DNA from: Tritrichomonas musculus
Taxonomy: Eukaryota > Parabasalia > Tritrichomonadida > Tritrichomonadidae
DNA length: 64,000 nucleotides
NCBI GenBank assembly: GCA_039105265.1
Contig: JAPFFF010000080.1
Span: forward strand, 1-64,000
Direction: 5' to 3'
Below are positions 1-15,100 of the stretch, in pieces (position 1 is the first letter of the stretch; the number at the start of each line of letters is the position of its first letter). The translations under genes were made by a program, and so were the position numbers. The notes below the pieces were generated by a model that was not told where the DNA came from, made no database searches, and saw only the letters and a list, made by a program, of their open reading frames with translations.

Positions 1-1370
1 AGATTCAGCTACAACTGCAATTGAACCATTAGATTCAGCTGCAACTGCAATTTGAACCATCAGATTAAACTACAACTGCAATTGAATCATCAGATTAAAC
101 TACAACTGCAATTTGAACCATCAGATTAAACTACAACTGCGATTGAACCATTAGATTCAGCTGTAACTGCAATTTGAACCATCAGATTCAGCTGCAACTG
201 CAATTTGAACCATTAGATTAAACTACAACTGCAATTTGAACCATCAGATTCAGCTACAACTGCAATTGAACCATCAGATTAAACTACAACTGCAGTTGAA
301 CCATTAGATTCAGCTACAACTGCAATTTGAACCATCAGATTAAACTACAACTGCAATTGAACCATCAGATTCAGCTACAACTGCAATTGAACCATCAGAT
401 TCAGCTACAACTGCAATTGAACCATTAGATTCAGCTACAACTACAATTTGAACCATCAGATTCAGCTACAACTGCAATTGAACCATTAGATTCAGCTGCA
501 ACTGCAATTTGAACCATCAGATTAAACTACAACTGCAATTGAATCATCAGATTAAACTACAACTGCAATTTGAACCATCAGATTAAACTACAACTGCAAT
601 TGAACCATCAGATTCAGCTACAACTGCAATTTGAACCATTAGATTAAACTACAACTGCAATTTGAACCATTAGATTAAACTACAACTGCAATTTGAACCA
701 TCAGATTCAGCTACAACTGCAATTGAACCATCAGATTAAACTACAACTGCAGTTGAACCATTAGATTCAGCTACAACTGCAATTTGAACCATCAGATTAA
801 ACTACAACTGCAATTGAACCATCAGATTAAACTACAACTGCAATTGAACCATCAGATTCAGCTACAACTGCAATTGAACCATTAGATTCAGCTACAACTA
901 CAATTTGAACCATCAGATTCAGCTACAACTGCAATTGAACCATTAGATTCAGCTGCAACTGCAATTTGAACCATCAGATTAAACTACAACTGCAATTGAA
1001 TCATCAGATTAAACTACAACTGCAATTTGAACCATCAGATTAAACTACAACTGCAATTGAACCATCAGATTCAGCTACAACTGCAATTTGAACCATTAGA
1101 TTAAACTACAACTGCAATTTGAACCATTAGATTAAACTACAACTGCAATTTGAACCATCAGATTCAGCTACAACTGCAATTGAACCATCAGATTAAACTA
1201 CAACTGCAGTTGAACCATTAGATTCAGCTACAACTGCAATTTGAACCATCAGATTAAACTACAACTGCAATTGAACCATCAGATTAAACTACAACTGCAA
1301 TTTGAACCATCAGATTCAGCTACAACTGCAATTGAACCATTAGATTCAGCTACAACTACAATTTGAACCA
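1..1370. repeat. 457-bp higher-order repeat, about three copies
   Basis: GAATCATCAG recurs at 84, 541 and 998, and the CTACAATTT variant at 441, 898 and 1356, giving spacings of 457, 457, 457 and 458 bp. The 458-bp interval reflects a 30- to 31-bp monomer change. The unit is about 15 monomers. The first copy is cut by the left window edge. Near-identical order within each copy indicates recent tandem amplification of a 15-monomer block. Confidence 0.8.
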
Positions 1371-1649
1371 TCAGATTCAGCTACAACTGCAATTGAACCA
1401 TCAGATTAAACTACAACTGCAGTTGAACCATTAGATTCAGCTACAACTGCAATTTGAACCATCAGATTAAACTACAACTGCAATTGAACCATCAGATTCA
1501 GCTACAACTGCAATTGAACCATCAGATTCAGCTACAACTGCAATTGAACCATTAGATTCAGCTACAACTACAATTTGAACCATCAGATTCAGCTACAACT
1601 GCAATTGAACCATTAGATTCAGCTGCAACTGCAATTGAACCATTAGATT

Positions 1650-2010
1650 AAACTACAACTGCAATTGAACCATCAGATTCAGCTACAACTGCAATTGAAC
1701 CATTAGATTCAGCTAAAACTACAATTTGAACCATCAGATTCAGCTACAACTGCAATTGAACCATTAGATTCAGCTGCAACTGCAATTGAACCATCAGATT
1801 AAACTACAACTGCAATTGAACCATTAGATTAAACTACAACTGCAATTGAACCATCAGATTCAGCTACAACTGCAATTGAACCATTAGATTCAGCTAAAAC
1901 TACAATTTGAACCATCAGATTCAGCTACAACTGCAATTGAACCATTAGATTCAGCTGCAACTGCAATTGAACCATCAGATTCAGCTACAACTGCAATTGA
2001 ACCATCAGAT
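1650..2010. repeat. 181-bp higher-order repeat, two copies
   Basis: The rare monomer with AGCTAAAACTAC occurs at 1711 and 1892, 181 bp apart (six monomers), with matching flanking monomers. The same pair recurs at 29814/29995 and 39814/39995, again 181 bp apart. The doublet therefore predates the larger duplications that spread it. Single copies of the variant lie at 8454, 10736, 37009, 51135 and 56543. Confidence 0.75.
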
Positions 2011-2025
2011 TAAACTACAACTGCA

Positions 2026-2770
2026 ATTTGAACCATTAGATTCAGCTGCAACTGCAATTTGAACCATCAGATTAAACTACAACTGCAATTGAACCATTAG
2101 ATTCAGCTGCAACTTCAATTGAACCATCAGATTCAGCTACAACTGCAATTGAACCATCAGATTAAACTACAACTGCAATTTGAACCATCAGATTCAGCTA
2201 CAACTGCAATTTGAACCATCAGATTAAACTACAACTGCAATTGAACCATTAGATTAAACTACAACTGCAATTGAACCATTAGATTAAACTACAACTGCAA
2301 TTGAACCATCAGATTAAACTACAACTGCAATTTGAACCATTAGATTCAGCTGCAACTGCAATTTGAACCATCAGATTAAACTACAACTGCAATTGAACCA
2401 TTAGATTCAGCTGCAACTTCAATTGAACCATCAGATTCAGCTACAACTGCAATTGAACCATCAGATTAAACTACAACTGCAATTTGAACCATCAGATTCA
2501 GCTACAACTGCAATTTGAACCATCAGATTAAACTACAACTGCAATTGAACCATTAGATTAAACTGCAACTGCAATTGAACCATCAGATTCAGCTACAACT
2601 GCAATTGAACCATCAGATTAAACTACAACTGCAATTTGAACCATTAGATTCAGCTGCAACTGCAATTTGAACCATCAGATTAAACTACAACTGCAATTGA
2701 ACCATTAGATTCAGCTGCAACTTCAATTGAACCATCAGATTCAGCTACAACTGCAATTGAACCATCAGAT
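2026..2770. repeat. 304-bp higher-order repeat, about two and a half copies
   Basis: The GCTGCAACTTCAATTG monomer recurs with AACTTC at 2111, 2415 and 2719, exactly 304 bp apart (ten monomers). The flanking order (type A 31-mer, CTGCAACTGC monomer, type A, CTTC monomer) is the same each time. A GATTAAACTGCAAC monomer at about 2561 has its only other copy seen at 30664, in the collinear region of the macro-repeat. Confidence 0.75.
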
Positions 2771-3390
2771 TAAACTACAACTGCAGTTGAACCATTAGAT
2801 TCAGCTACAACTGCAATTTGAACCATCAGATTAAACTACAACTGCAATTGAACCATCAGATTCAGCTACAACTGCAATTGAACCATCAGATTCAGCTACA
2901 ACTGCAATTGAACCATTAGATTCAGCTACAACTACAATTTGAACCATCAGATTCAGCTACAACTGCAATTGAACCATTAGATTCAGCTGCAACTGCAATT
3001 TGAACCATCAGATTAAACTACAACTGCAATTGAATCATCAGATTAAACTACAACTGCAATTTGAACCATCAGATTAAACTACAACTGCAATTGAACCATC
3101 AGATTCAGCTACAACTGCAATTTGAACCATCAGATTAAACTACAACCGCAATTTGAACCATCAGATTAAACTACAACTGCAATTGAATTATCAGATTAAA
3201 CTACAACTGCAATTGAACCATCAGATTCAGCTACAACTGCAATTTGAACCATCAGATTAAACTACAACTGCAATTGAACCATCAGATTAAACTACAACTG
3301 CAATTGAACCATCAGATTAAACTACAACTGCAATTGAACCATCAGATTAAACTACAACTGCAATTTGAACCATCAGATTAAACTACAACT

Positions 3391-6300
3391 GCGATTGAAC
3401 CATTAGATTCAGCTGCAACTTCAATTGAACCATCAGATTCAGCTACAACTGCAATTGAACCATCAGATTAAACTACAACTGCAATTGAACCATCAGATTA
3501 AACTACAACTGCAATTTGAACCATTAGATTAAACTACAACTGCAATTTAATCAATAGATTAAACTACAACTGCAATTGAACCATCAGATTAAACTACAAC
3601 TGCAATTTGAACCATTAGATTAAACTACAACTGCAATTGAACCATCAGATTAAACTACAACTGCAATTTGAACCATCAGATTCAGCTACAACTGCAATTG
3701 AACCATCAGATTAAACTACAACTGCAGTTGAATCATCAGATTAAACTACAACTGTAATTTGAACCATTAGTTTCAGCTGTAACTGTAATTTGAACCATCA
3801 GATTCAGCTACAACTGCAATTGAACCATCAGATTAAACTACAACTGCAATTGAACCATCAGATTAAACTACAACTGCAATTGAACCATCAGATTAAACTA
3901 CAACTGCAATTGAACCATCAGATTCAGCTGCAACTGCAATTTGAACCATTAGATTAAACTACAACTGCAGTTGAATCATCAGATTAAACTACAACTGCAA
4001 TTTAACCATTAGATTCAGCTGCAACTTCAATTGAACCATCAGATTAATCTACAACTGCAATTTGAACCATCAGATTAATCTACAACTGCAATTTGAACCA
4101 TCAGATTAAACTACAACTGCAATTGAACCATCAGATTCAGCTACAACTGCAATTTGAACAATCAGATTGAACTACAACTGCAATTTAACCATTAGATTCA
4201 GCTGCAACTTCAATTGAACCATCAGATTCAGCTGCAACTGCAATTTGAACCATTAGATTCAGCTACAACTGCAATTTGAATCATCAGATTAAACTACAAC
4301 TGCAATTTAACCATTAGATTCAGCTGCAACTTCAATTGAACCATCAGATTCAGCTACAACTTCAATTGAACCATCAGATTAATCTACAACTGCAATTTGA
4401 ACCATCAGATTAATCTACAACTGCAATTGAACCATCAGATTAAACTACAACTGCAATTGAACCATCAGATTCAGCTACAACTGCAATTTGAACAATCAGA
4501 TTGAACTACAACTGCAATTTAACCATTAGATTCAGCTGCAACTTCAATTGAACCATCAGATTAATCTACAACTGCAATTTGAACCATTAGATTCAGCTAC
4601 AACTGCAATTTGAACCATCAGATTAAACTACAACTGCAATTGAACCATCAGATTAAACTACAACTGCAATTGAACCATCAGATTCAGCTGCAACTGCAAT
4701 TTGAACCATTAGATTAAACTACAACTGCAATTTGAACAATCAGATTGAACTACAACTGCAATTTAACCATTAGATTCAGCTGCAACTTCAATTGAACCAT
4801 CAGATTCAGCTGCAACTTCAATTGAACCATCAGATTCAGCTACAACTGCAATTGAACCATCAGATTAATCTACAACTGCAATTTGAACCATCAGATTAAA
4901 CTACAACTGCAATTTGAACCATCAGATTCAGCTACAACTGCAATTGAACCATCAGATTAAACTACAACTGCAGTTGAACCATCAGATTAAACTACAACTG
5001 CAATTTGAACCATCAGATTAAACTACAACTGCAATTGAACCATCAGATTAAACTACAACTGCGATTGAACCATTAGATTCAGCTGCAACTTCAATTGAAC
5101 CATCAGATTCAGCTACAACTGCAATTGAACCATCAGATTAAACTACAACTGCAATTGAACCATCAGATTAAACTACAACTGCAATTTGAACCATTAGATT
5201 AAACTACAACTGCAATTTAATCAATAGATTAAACTACAACTGCAATTGAACCATCAGATTAAACTACAACTGCAATTTAATCAATAGATTAAACTACAAC
5301 TGCAATTGAACCATCAGATTAAACTACAACTGCAATTTGAACCATTAGATTAAACTACAACTGCAATTGAACCATCAGATTAAACTACAACTGCAATTTG
5401 AACCATCAGATTCAGCTACAACTGCAATTGAACCATCAGATTAAACTACAACTGCAGTTGAATCATCAGATTAAACTACAACTGTAATTTGAACCATTAG
5501 TTTCAGCTGTAACTGTAATTTGAACCATCAGATTCAGCTACAACTGCAATTGAACCATCAGATTAAACTACAACTGCAATTGAACCATCAGATTAAACTA
5601 CAACTGCAATTGAACCATCAGATTAAACTACAACTGCAATTGAACCATCAGATTCAGCTGCAACTGCAATTTGAACCATTAGATTAAACTACAACTGCAG
5701 TTGAATCATCAGATTAAACTACAACTGCAATTTAACCATTAGATTCAGCTGCAACTTCAATTGAACCATCAGATTAATCTACAACTGCAATTTGAACCAT
5801 CAGATTAATCTACAACTGCAATTTGAACCATCAGATTAAACTACAACTGCAATTGAACCATCAGATTCAGCTACAACTGCAATTTGAACAATCAGATTGA
5901 ACTACAACTGCAATTTAACCATTAGATTCAGCTGCAACTTCAATTGAACCATCAGATTCAGCTGCAACTGCAATTTGAACCATTAGATTCAGCTACAACT
6001 GCAATTTGAATCATCAGATTAAACTACAACTGCAATTTAACCATTAGATTCAGCTGCAACTTCAATTGAACCATCAGATTCAGCTACAACTTCAATTGAA
6101 CCATCAGATTAATCTACAACTGCAATTTGAACCATCAGATTAATCTACAACTGCAATTGAACCATCAGATTAAACTACAACTGCAATTGAACCATCAGAT
6201 TCAGCTACAACTGCAATTTGAACAATCAGATTGAACTACAACTGCAATTTAACCATTAGATTCAGCTGCAACTTCAATTGAACCATCAGATTAATCTACA

Positions 6301-7260
6301 ACTGCAATTTGAACCATTAGATTCAGCTACAACTGCAATTTGAACCATCAGATTAAACTACAACTGCAATTGAACCATCAGATTAAACTACAACTGCAAT
6401 TGAACCATCAGATTAAACTACAACTGCAATTGAACCATCAGATTCAGCTACAACTGCAATTGAACCATCAGATTAAACTACAACTGCAGTTGAACCATTA
6501 GATTCAGCTACAACTGCAATTGAACCATCAGATTAAACTACAACTGCAATTGAACCATCAGATTCAGCTGCAACTGCAATTTGAACCATTAGATTAAACT
6601 ACAACTGCAATTTGAACAATCAGATTGAACTACAACTGCAATTTAACCATTAGATTCAGCTGCAACTTCAATTGAACCATCAGATTCAGCTGCAACTTCA
6701 ATTGAACCATCAGATTCAGCTACAACTTCAATTGAACCATCAGATTAATCTACAACTGCAATTTGAACCATCAGATTAAACTACAACTGCAATTGAACCA
6801 TCAGATTCAGCTACAACTGCAATTTGAACAATCAGATTGAACTACAACTGCAATTTGAACCATTAGATTCAGCTACAACTGCAATTTGAACCATCAGATT
6901 CAGCTACAACTGCAATTTGAACCATCAGATTAAACTACAACTGCAATTGAACCATCAGATTCAGCTGCAACTGCAATTGAACCATCAGATTCAGCTGCAA
7001 CTTCAATTGAACCATCAGATTCAGCTACAACTGCAATTGAACCATCAGATTAATCTACAACTGCAATTTGAACCATCAGATTAAACTACAACTGCAATTG
7101 AACCATCAGATTCAGCTACAACTGCAATTTGAACAATCAGATTGAACTACAACTGCAATTTGAACCATTAGATTCAGCTACAACTGCAATTGAACCATCA
7201 GATTCAGCTACAACTGCAATTTGAACCATCAGATTAAACTACAACTGCAATTGAACCATC
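3391..7260. repeat. Q-class domain 1, a 1.67-1.73-kb unit in tandem
   Basis: Q markers are present throughout: AATTTAATCAATAG (near 3545, 5215, 5275), GAACAATCAGATTG (4156, 5886 and others), GATTAATCTAC, and the TTTCAGCTGTAACTG cassette at 3771 and 5501. The GCG monomers at 3391 and 5061 are 1,670 bp apart. After a 60-bp gain in copy 2 (an extra AATTTAATCAATAG doublet) the offset becomes 1,730 bp, shown by the cassettes and the GAACAATCAG monomers. Copy 1 is therefore about 3391-5060 and copy 2 begins at 5061. Near 6440-6540, P-type GCAGTTGAACCATTAG monomers sit inside the Q context. The P boundary at 7261 is approximate. Confidence 0.75.
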
Positions 7261-10200
7261 AGATTCAGCTGCAACTGCAATTTGAACCATCAGATTAAAC
7301 TACAACTGCAATTGAATCATCAGATTAAACTACAACTGCAATTTGAACCATCAGATTAAACTACAACTGCAATTGAACCATCAGATTCAGCTACAACTGC
7401 AATTTGAACCATCAGATTAAACTACAACTGCAATTGAACCATCAGATTCAGCTACAACTGCAATTGAACCATCAGATTAAACTACAACTGCAATTGAACC
7501 ATCAGATTAAACTACAACTGCAATTTGAACCATCAGATTAAACTACAACTGCAATTGAACCATCAGATTAAACTACAACTGCAATTTGAACCATCAGATT
7601 CAGCTACAACTGCAATTGAACCATCAGATTAAACTACAACTGCAATTGAACCATTAGATTCAGCTGCAACTGCAATTTGAACCATCAGATTAAACTACAA
7701 CTGCAATTGAATCATCAGATTAAACTACAACTGCAATTTGAACCATCAGATTAAACTACAACTGCAATTGAACCATCAGATTCAGCTACAACTGCAATTT
7801 GAACCATTAGATTAAACTACAACTGCAATTTGAACCATCAGATTCAGCTACAACTGCAATTGAACCATCAGATTAAACTACAACTGCAGTTGAACCATTA
7901 GATTCAGCTACAACTGCAATTTGAACCATCAGATTAAACTACAACTGCAATTGAACCATCAGATTAAACTACAACTGCAATTTGAACCATCAGATTCAGC
8001 TACAACTGCAATTTGAACCATCAGATTAAACTACAACTGCAATTGAACCATCAGATTAAACTACAACTGCAATTGAACCATCAGATTAAACTACAACTGC
8101 AATTGAACCATTAGATTAAACTACAACTGCAATTTGAACCATCAGAATAAACTACAACTGCAATTGAACCATTAGATTCAGCTACAACTGCAATTTGAAC
8201 CATCAGATTCAGCTACAACTGCAATTTGAACCATCAGATTAAACTACAACTGCAATTGAACCATCAGATTCAGCTACAACTGCAATTGAACCATCAGATT
8301 AAACTACAACTGCAATTTGAACCATTAGATTCAGCTGCAACTGCAATTTGAACCATCAGATTAAACTACAACTGCAATTGAACCATTAGATTAAACTACA
8401 ACTGCAATTGAACCATCAGATTCAGCTACAACTGCAATTGAACCATTAGATTCAGCTAAAACTACAATTTGAACCATCAGATTCAGCTACAACTGCAATT
8501 TGAACCATTAGATTCAGCTGCAACTGCAATTGAACCATCAGATTCAGCTACAACTGCAATTGAACCATCAGATTAAACTACAACTGCAATTTGAACCATT
8601 AGATTCAGCTGCAACTGCAATTTGAACCATCAGATTAAACTACAACTGCAATTGAACCATTAGATTAAACTACAACTGCAATTTGAACCATCAGATTCAG
8701 CTACAACTGCAATTGAACCATCAGATTAAACTACAACTGCAGTTGAACCATTAGATTCAGCTACAACTGCAATTTGAACCATCAGATTAAACTACAACTG
8801 CAATTGAACCATCAGATTCAGCTACAACTGCAATTGAACCATCAGATTCAGCTACAACTGCAATTGAACCATTAGATTCAGCTACAACTACAATTTGAAC
8901 CATCAGATTCAGCTACAACTGCAATTGAACCATTAGATTCAGCTGCAACTGCAATTTGAACCATCAGATTAAACTACAACTGCAATTGAATCATCAGATT
9001 AAACTACAACTGCAATTTGAACCATCAGATTAAACTACAACTGCAATTGAACCATCAGATTCAGCTACAACTGCAATTTGAACCATTAGATTAAACTACA
9101 ACTGCAATTTGAACCATTAGATTAAACTACAACTGCAATTGAATCATCAGATTAAACTACAACTGCAATTTGAACCATCAGATTAAACTACAACTGCAAT
9201 TGAACCATCAGATTAAACTACAACTGCAATTTGAACCATCAGATTCAGCTACAACTGCAATTGAACCATCAGATTCAGCTACAACTGCAATTGAACCATT
9301 AGATTCAGCTGCAACTGCAATTTGAACCATCAGATTAAACTACAACTGCAATTGAATCATCAGATTAAACTACAACTGCAATTTGAACCATCAGATTAAA
9401 CTACAACTGCAATTGAACCATCAGATTCAGCTACAACTGCAATTTGAACCATCAGATTAAACTACAACTGCAATTTGAACCATCAGATTCAGCTACAACT
9501 GCAATTGAACCATCAGATTAAACTACAACTGCAGTTGAACCATTAGATTCAGCTACAACTGCAATTTGAACCATCAGATTAAACTACAACTGCAATTGAA
9601 CCATCAGATTCAGCTACAACTGCAATTGAACCATCAGATTAAACTACAACTGCAGTTGAACCATTAGATTCAGCTACAACTGCAATTTGAACCATCAGAT
9701 TAAACTACAACTGCAATTGAACCATCAGATTAAACTACAACTGCAATTGAACCATCAGATTAAACTACAACTGCAATTGAACCATCAGATTAAACTACAA
9801 CTGCAATTTGAACCATCAGATTAAACTACAACTGCAATTGAACCATCAGATTAAACTACAACTGCAATTGAACCATCAGATTAAACTACAACTGCAATTG
9901 AACCATCAGATTAAACTACAACTGCAATTGAACCATCAGATTAAACTACAACTGCAATTTGAACCATCAGATTAAACTACAACTGCAATTGAACCATCAG
10001 ATTAAACTACAACTGCAATTGAACCATCAGATTAAACTACAACTGCAATTTGAACCATCAGATTAAACTACAACTGCAATTGAACCATCAGATTAAACTA
10101 CAACTGCAATTTGAACCATCAGATTAAAATACAACTGCAATTGAACCATCAGATTAAACTACAACTGCAATTTGAACCATTAGATTCAGCTACAACTGCA

Positions 10201-12169
10201 ATTTGAACCATCAGATTAAACTACAACTGCAATTGAACCATCAGATTAAACTACAACTGCAATTGAACCATCAGATTAAACTACAACTGCAATTGAACCA
10301 TCAGATTAAACTACAACTGCAATTTGAACCATCAGATTAAACTACAACTGCAATTGAACCATCAGATTCAGCTACAACTGCAATTTGAACCATCAGATTC
10401 AGCTACAACTGCAATTTGAACCATCAGATTCAGCTACAACTGCAATTTGAACCATCTGAATAAACTACAACTGCAATTGAACCATTAGATTCAGCTACAA
10501 CTGCAATTTGAACCATCAGATTAAACTACAACTGCAATTGAACCATCAGATTCAGCTACAACTGCAATTGAACCATCAGATTAAACTACAACTGCAATTT
10601 GAACCATTAGATTCAGCTGCAACTGCAATTTGAACCATCAGATTAAACTACAACTGCAATTGAACCATTAGATTAAACTACAACTGCAATTGAACCATCA
10701 GATTCAGCTACAACTGCAATTGAACCATTAGATTCAGCTAAAACTACAATTTGAACCATCAGATTCAGCTACAACTGCAATTGAACCATTAGATTCAGCT
10801 GCAACTGCAATTGAACCATCAGATTAAACTACAACTGCAATTGAACCATTAGATTAAACTACAACTGCAATTGAACCATCAGATTCAGCTACAACTGCAA
10901 TTGAACCATTAGATTCAGCTGCAACTGCAATTGAACCATCAGATTCAGCTACAACTGCAATTGAACCATCAGATTAAACTACAACTGCAATTTGAACCAT
11001 TAGATTCAGCTGCAACTGCAATTTGAACCATCAGATTAAACTACAACTGCAATTGAACCATTAGATTCAGCTGCAACTTCAATTGAACCATCAGATTCAG
11101 CTACAACTGCAATTGAACCATCAGATTAAACTACAACTGCAATTTGAACCATCAGATTCAGCTACAACTGCAATTTGAACCATCAGATTAAACTACAACT
11201 GCAATTGAACCATTAGATTAAACTACAACTGCAATTGAACCATTAGATTAAACTACAACTGCAATTGAACCATCAGATTCAGCTACAACTGCAATTGAAC
11301 CATTAGATTCAGCTGCAACTTCAATTGAACCATCAGATTCAGCTACAACTGCAATTGAACCATCAGATTAAACTACAACTGCAATTGAACCATCAGATTA
11401 AACTACAACTGCAATTTGAACCATCAGATTAAACTACAACTGCAATTGAACCATCAGATTAAACTACAACCGCAATTTGAACCATCAGATTAAACTACAA
11501 CTGCAATTGAATTATCAGATTAAACTACAACTGCAATTGAACCATCAGATTCAGCTACAACTGCAATTTGAACCATCAGATTAAACTACAACTGCAATTG
11601 AACCATCAGATTAAACTACAACTGCAATTGAACCATCAGATTAAACTACAACTGCAATTTGAACCATCAGATTCAGCTGCAACTTCAATTGAACCATCAG
11701 ATTCAGCTACAACTGCAATTTGAACCATCAGATTAAACTACAACTGCAATTGAACCATTAGATTCAGCTGCAACTTCAATTGAACCATCAGATTCAGCTA
11801 CAACTGCAATTGAACCATCAGATTAAACTACAACTGCAATTGAACCATCAGATTAAACTACAACTGCAATTTGAACCATCAGATTAAACTACAACTGCAA
11901 TTGAACCATCAGATTAAACTACAACCGCAATTTGAACCATCAGATTAAACTACAACTGCAATTGAATTATCAGATTAAACTACAACTGCAATTGAACCAT
12001 CAGATTCAGCTACAACTGCAATTTGAACCATCAGATTAAACTACAACTGCAATTGAACCATCAGATTAAACTACAACTGCAATTGAACCATCAGATTAAA
12101 CTACAACTGCAATTGAACCATCAGATTAAACTACAACTGCAATTTGAACCATCAGATTAAACTACAACT
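7261..12169. repeat. P-class domain 2
   Basis: B-rich monomers return, with GAATCATCAG at 7314, CATCAGAATAAAC at 8141, AGCTAAAACTAC at 8454 and 10736, and CATCTGAATAAAC at 10453. It ends with two ACCGC/GAATTATCAG cassettes (CC at 11470 and 11925), the second exactly 245 bp before the GCG at 12170. A nearly pure type-A island lies at about 9690-10180. Landmarks at 7314, 8141, 8454, 10121 and 10453 reappear at 35900, 36696, 37009, 38249 and 38521, so the domain matches P domain 5 with small indels. Its 9.7-10.7-kb part also matches 28.8-29.8 kb at an offset of 19,078 bp. Confidence 0.75.
9690..10180. repeat. Homogeneous type-A island, copy 1
   Basis: About 16 consecutive monomers are type A with CATCAG, varying mainly in the 30/31-bp toggle; one carries GATTAAAATAC (10121). 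Elsewhere A and B monomers are mixed. The island recurs at about 28768-29258 and 37818-38308, each with the same single AAAATAC change near its right end. Confidence 0.8.
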
Positions 12170-15100
12170 GCGATTGAACCATTAGATTCAGCTGCAACTT
12201 CAATTGAACCATCAGATTCAGCTACAACTGCAATTGAACCATCAGATTAAACTACAACTGCAATTGAACCATCAGATTAAACTACAACTGCAATTTGAAC
12301 CATTAGATTAAACTACAACTGCAATTTAATCAATAGATTAAACTACAACTGCAATTGAACCATCAGATTAAACTACAACTGCAATTTAATCAATAGATTA
12401 AACTACAACTGCAATTGAATTATCAGATTAAACTACAACTGCAATTTGAACCATTAGATTAAACTACAACTGCAATTGAACCATCAGATTAAACTACAAC
12501 TGCAATTGAACCATCAGATTAATCTACAACTGCAATTTGAACCATCAGATTAAACTACAACTGCAATTGAACCATCAGATTCAGCTGCAACTTCAATTGA
12601 ACCATCAGATTCAGCTACAACTGCAATTGAACCATCAGATTAAACTACAACTGCAATTGAACCATCAGATTAAACTACAACTGCAATTTGAACCATTAGA
12701 TTAAACTACAACTGCAATTTAATCAATAGATTAAACTACAACTGCAATTGAACCATCAGATTAAACTACAACTGCAATTTAATCAATAGATTAAACTACA
12801 ACTGCAATTGAACCATCAGATTAAACTACAACTGCAATTTGAACCATTAGATTAAACTACAACTGCAATTGAACCATCAGATTAAACTACAACTGCAATT
12901 TGAACCATCAGATTCAGCTACAACTGCAATTGAACCATCAGATTAAACTACAACTGCAGTTGAATCATCAGATTAAACTACAACTGTAATTTGAACCATT
13001 AGTTTCAGCTGTAACTGTAATTTGAACCATCAGATTCAGCTACAACTGCAATTGAACCATCAGATTAAACTACAACTGCAATTGAACCATCAGATTAAAC
13101 TACAACTGCAATTGAACCATCAGATTAAACTACAACTGCAATTGAACCATCAGATTCAGCTGCAACTGCAATTTGAACCATTAGATTAAACTACAACTGC
13201 AGTTGAATCATCAGATTAAACTACAACTGCAATTTAACCATTAGATTCAGCTGCAACTTCAATTGAACCATCAGATTAATCTACAACTGCAATTTGAACC
13301 ATCAGATTCAGCTACAACTGCAATTTGAACAATCAGATTGAACTACAACTGCAATTTAACCATTAGATTCAGCTGCAACTTCAATTGAACCATCAGATTA
13401 ATCTACAACTGCAATTTGAACCATTAGATTCAGCTACAACTGCAATTTGAACCATCAGATTAAACTACAACTGCAATTGAACCATCAGATTAAACTACAA
13501 CTGCAATTGAACCATCAGATTCAGCTGCAACTGCAATTTGAACCATTAGATTAAACTACAACTGCAATTTGAACAATCAGATTGAACTACAACTGCAATT
13601 TAACCATTAGATTCAGCTGCAACTTCAATTGAACCATCAGATTCAGCTGCAACTTCAATTGAACCATCAGATTCAGCTACAACTGCAATTGAACCATCAG
13701 ATTAATCTACAACTGCAATTTGAACCATCAGATTAAACTACAACTGCAATTGAACCATCAGATTCAGCTGCAACTTCAATTGAACCATCAGATTCAGCTA
13801 CAACTGCAATTGAACCATCAGATTAAACTACAACTGCAATTGAACCATCAGATTAAACTACAACTGCAATTTGAACCATTAGATTAAACTACAACTGCAA
13901 TTTAATCAATAGATTAAACTACAACTGCAATTTAATCAATAGATTAAACTACAACTGCAATTGAACCATCAGATTAAACTACAACTGCAATTTGAACCAT
14001 TAGATTAAACTACAACTGCAATTGAACCATCAGATTAAACTACAACTGCAATTTGAACCATCAGATTCAGCTACAACTGCAATTGAACCATCAGATTAAA
14101 CTACAACTGCAGTTGAATCATCAGATTAAACTACAACTGTAATTTGAACCATTAGTTTCAGCTGTAACTGTAATTTGAACCATCAGATTCAGCTACAACT
14201 GCAATTGAACCATCAGATTAAACTACAACTGCAATTGAACCATCAGATTAAACTACAACTGCAATTGAACCATCAGATTAAACTACAACTGCAATTGAAC
14301 CATCAGATTCAGCTGCAACTGCAATTTGAACCATTAGATTAAACTACAACTGCAGTTGAATCATCAGATTAAACTACAACTGCAATTTAACCATTAGATT
14401 CAGCTGCAACTTCAATTGAACCATCAGATTAATCTACAACTGCAATTTGAACCATCAGATTAATCTACAACTGCAATTTGAACCATCAGATTAAACTACA
14501 ACTGCAATTGAACCATCAGATTCAGCTACAACTGCAATTTGAACAATCAGATTGAACTACAACTGCAATTTAACCATTAGATTCAGCTGCAACTTCAATT
14601 GAACCATCAGATTCAGCTGCAACTGCAATTTGAACCATTAGATTCAGCTACAACTGCAATTTGAATCATCAGATTAAACTACAACTGCAATTTAACCATT
14701 AGATTCAGCTGCAACTTCAATTGAACCATCAGATTCAGCTACAACTTCAATTGAACCATCAGATTAATCTACAACTGCAATTGAACCATCAGATTAAACT
14801 ACAACTGCAATTTGAACCATTAGATTAAACTACAACTGCAATTTAATCAATAGATTAAACTACAACTGCAATTTAATCAATAGATTAAACTACAACTGCA
14901 ATTGAACCATCAGATTAAACTACAACTGCAATTTGAACCATTAGATTAAACTACAACTGCAATTGAACCATCAGATTAAACTACAACTGCAATTGAACCA
15001 TCAGATTCAGCTACAACTGCAATTTGAACAATCAGATTGAACTACAACTGCAATTTAACCATTAGATTCAGCTGCAACTTCAATTGAACCATCAGATTAA

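Larger units (their letters stand above)
1..3390. repeat. P-class domain 1
   Basis: The domain is B-rich, with GCAGTTGAACCATTAG, CTACAATTTG and GCTAAAACTAC (1711, 1892) monomers. It lacks the Q markers AATTTAATCAATAG, GATTAATCTAC and GAACAATCAGATTG. A GCGATTG monomer followed by GCTGTAAC at 139 is the variant that opens P domains elsewhere. Near the right end an ACCGC monomer (CC at 3146) is followed by GAATTATCAG, the usual P-end marker, 245 bp before the GCG at 3391. It contains three nested local repeats (457, 181 and 304 bp), listed separately. From about 1.7 kb on it is collinear with 29.8-31.5 kb at an offset of 28,102-28,103 bp. Confidence 0.75.
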
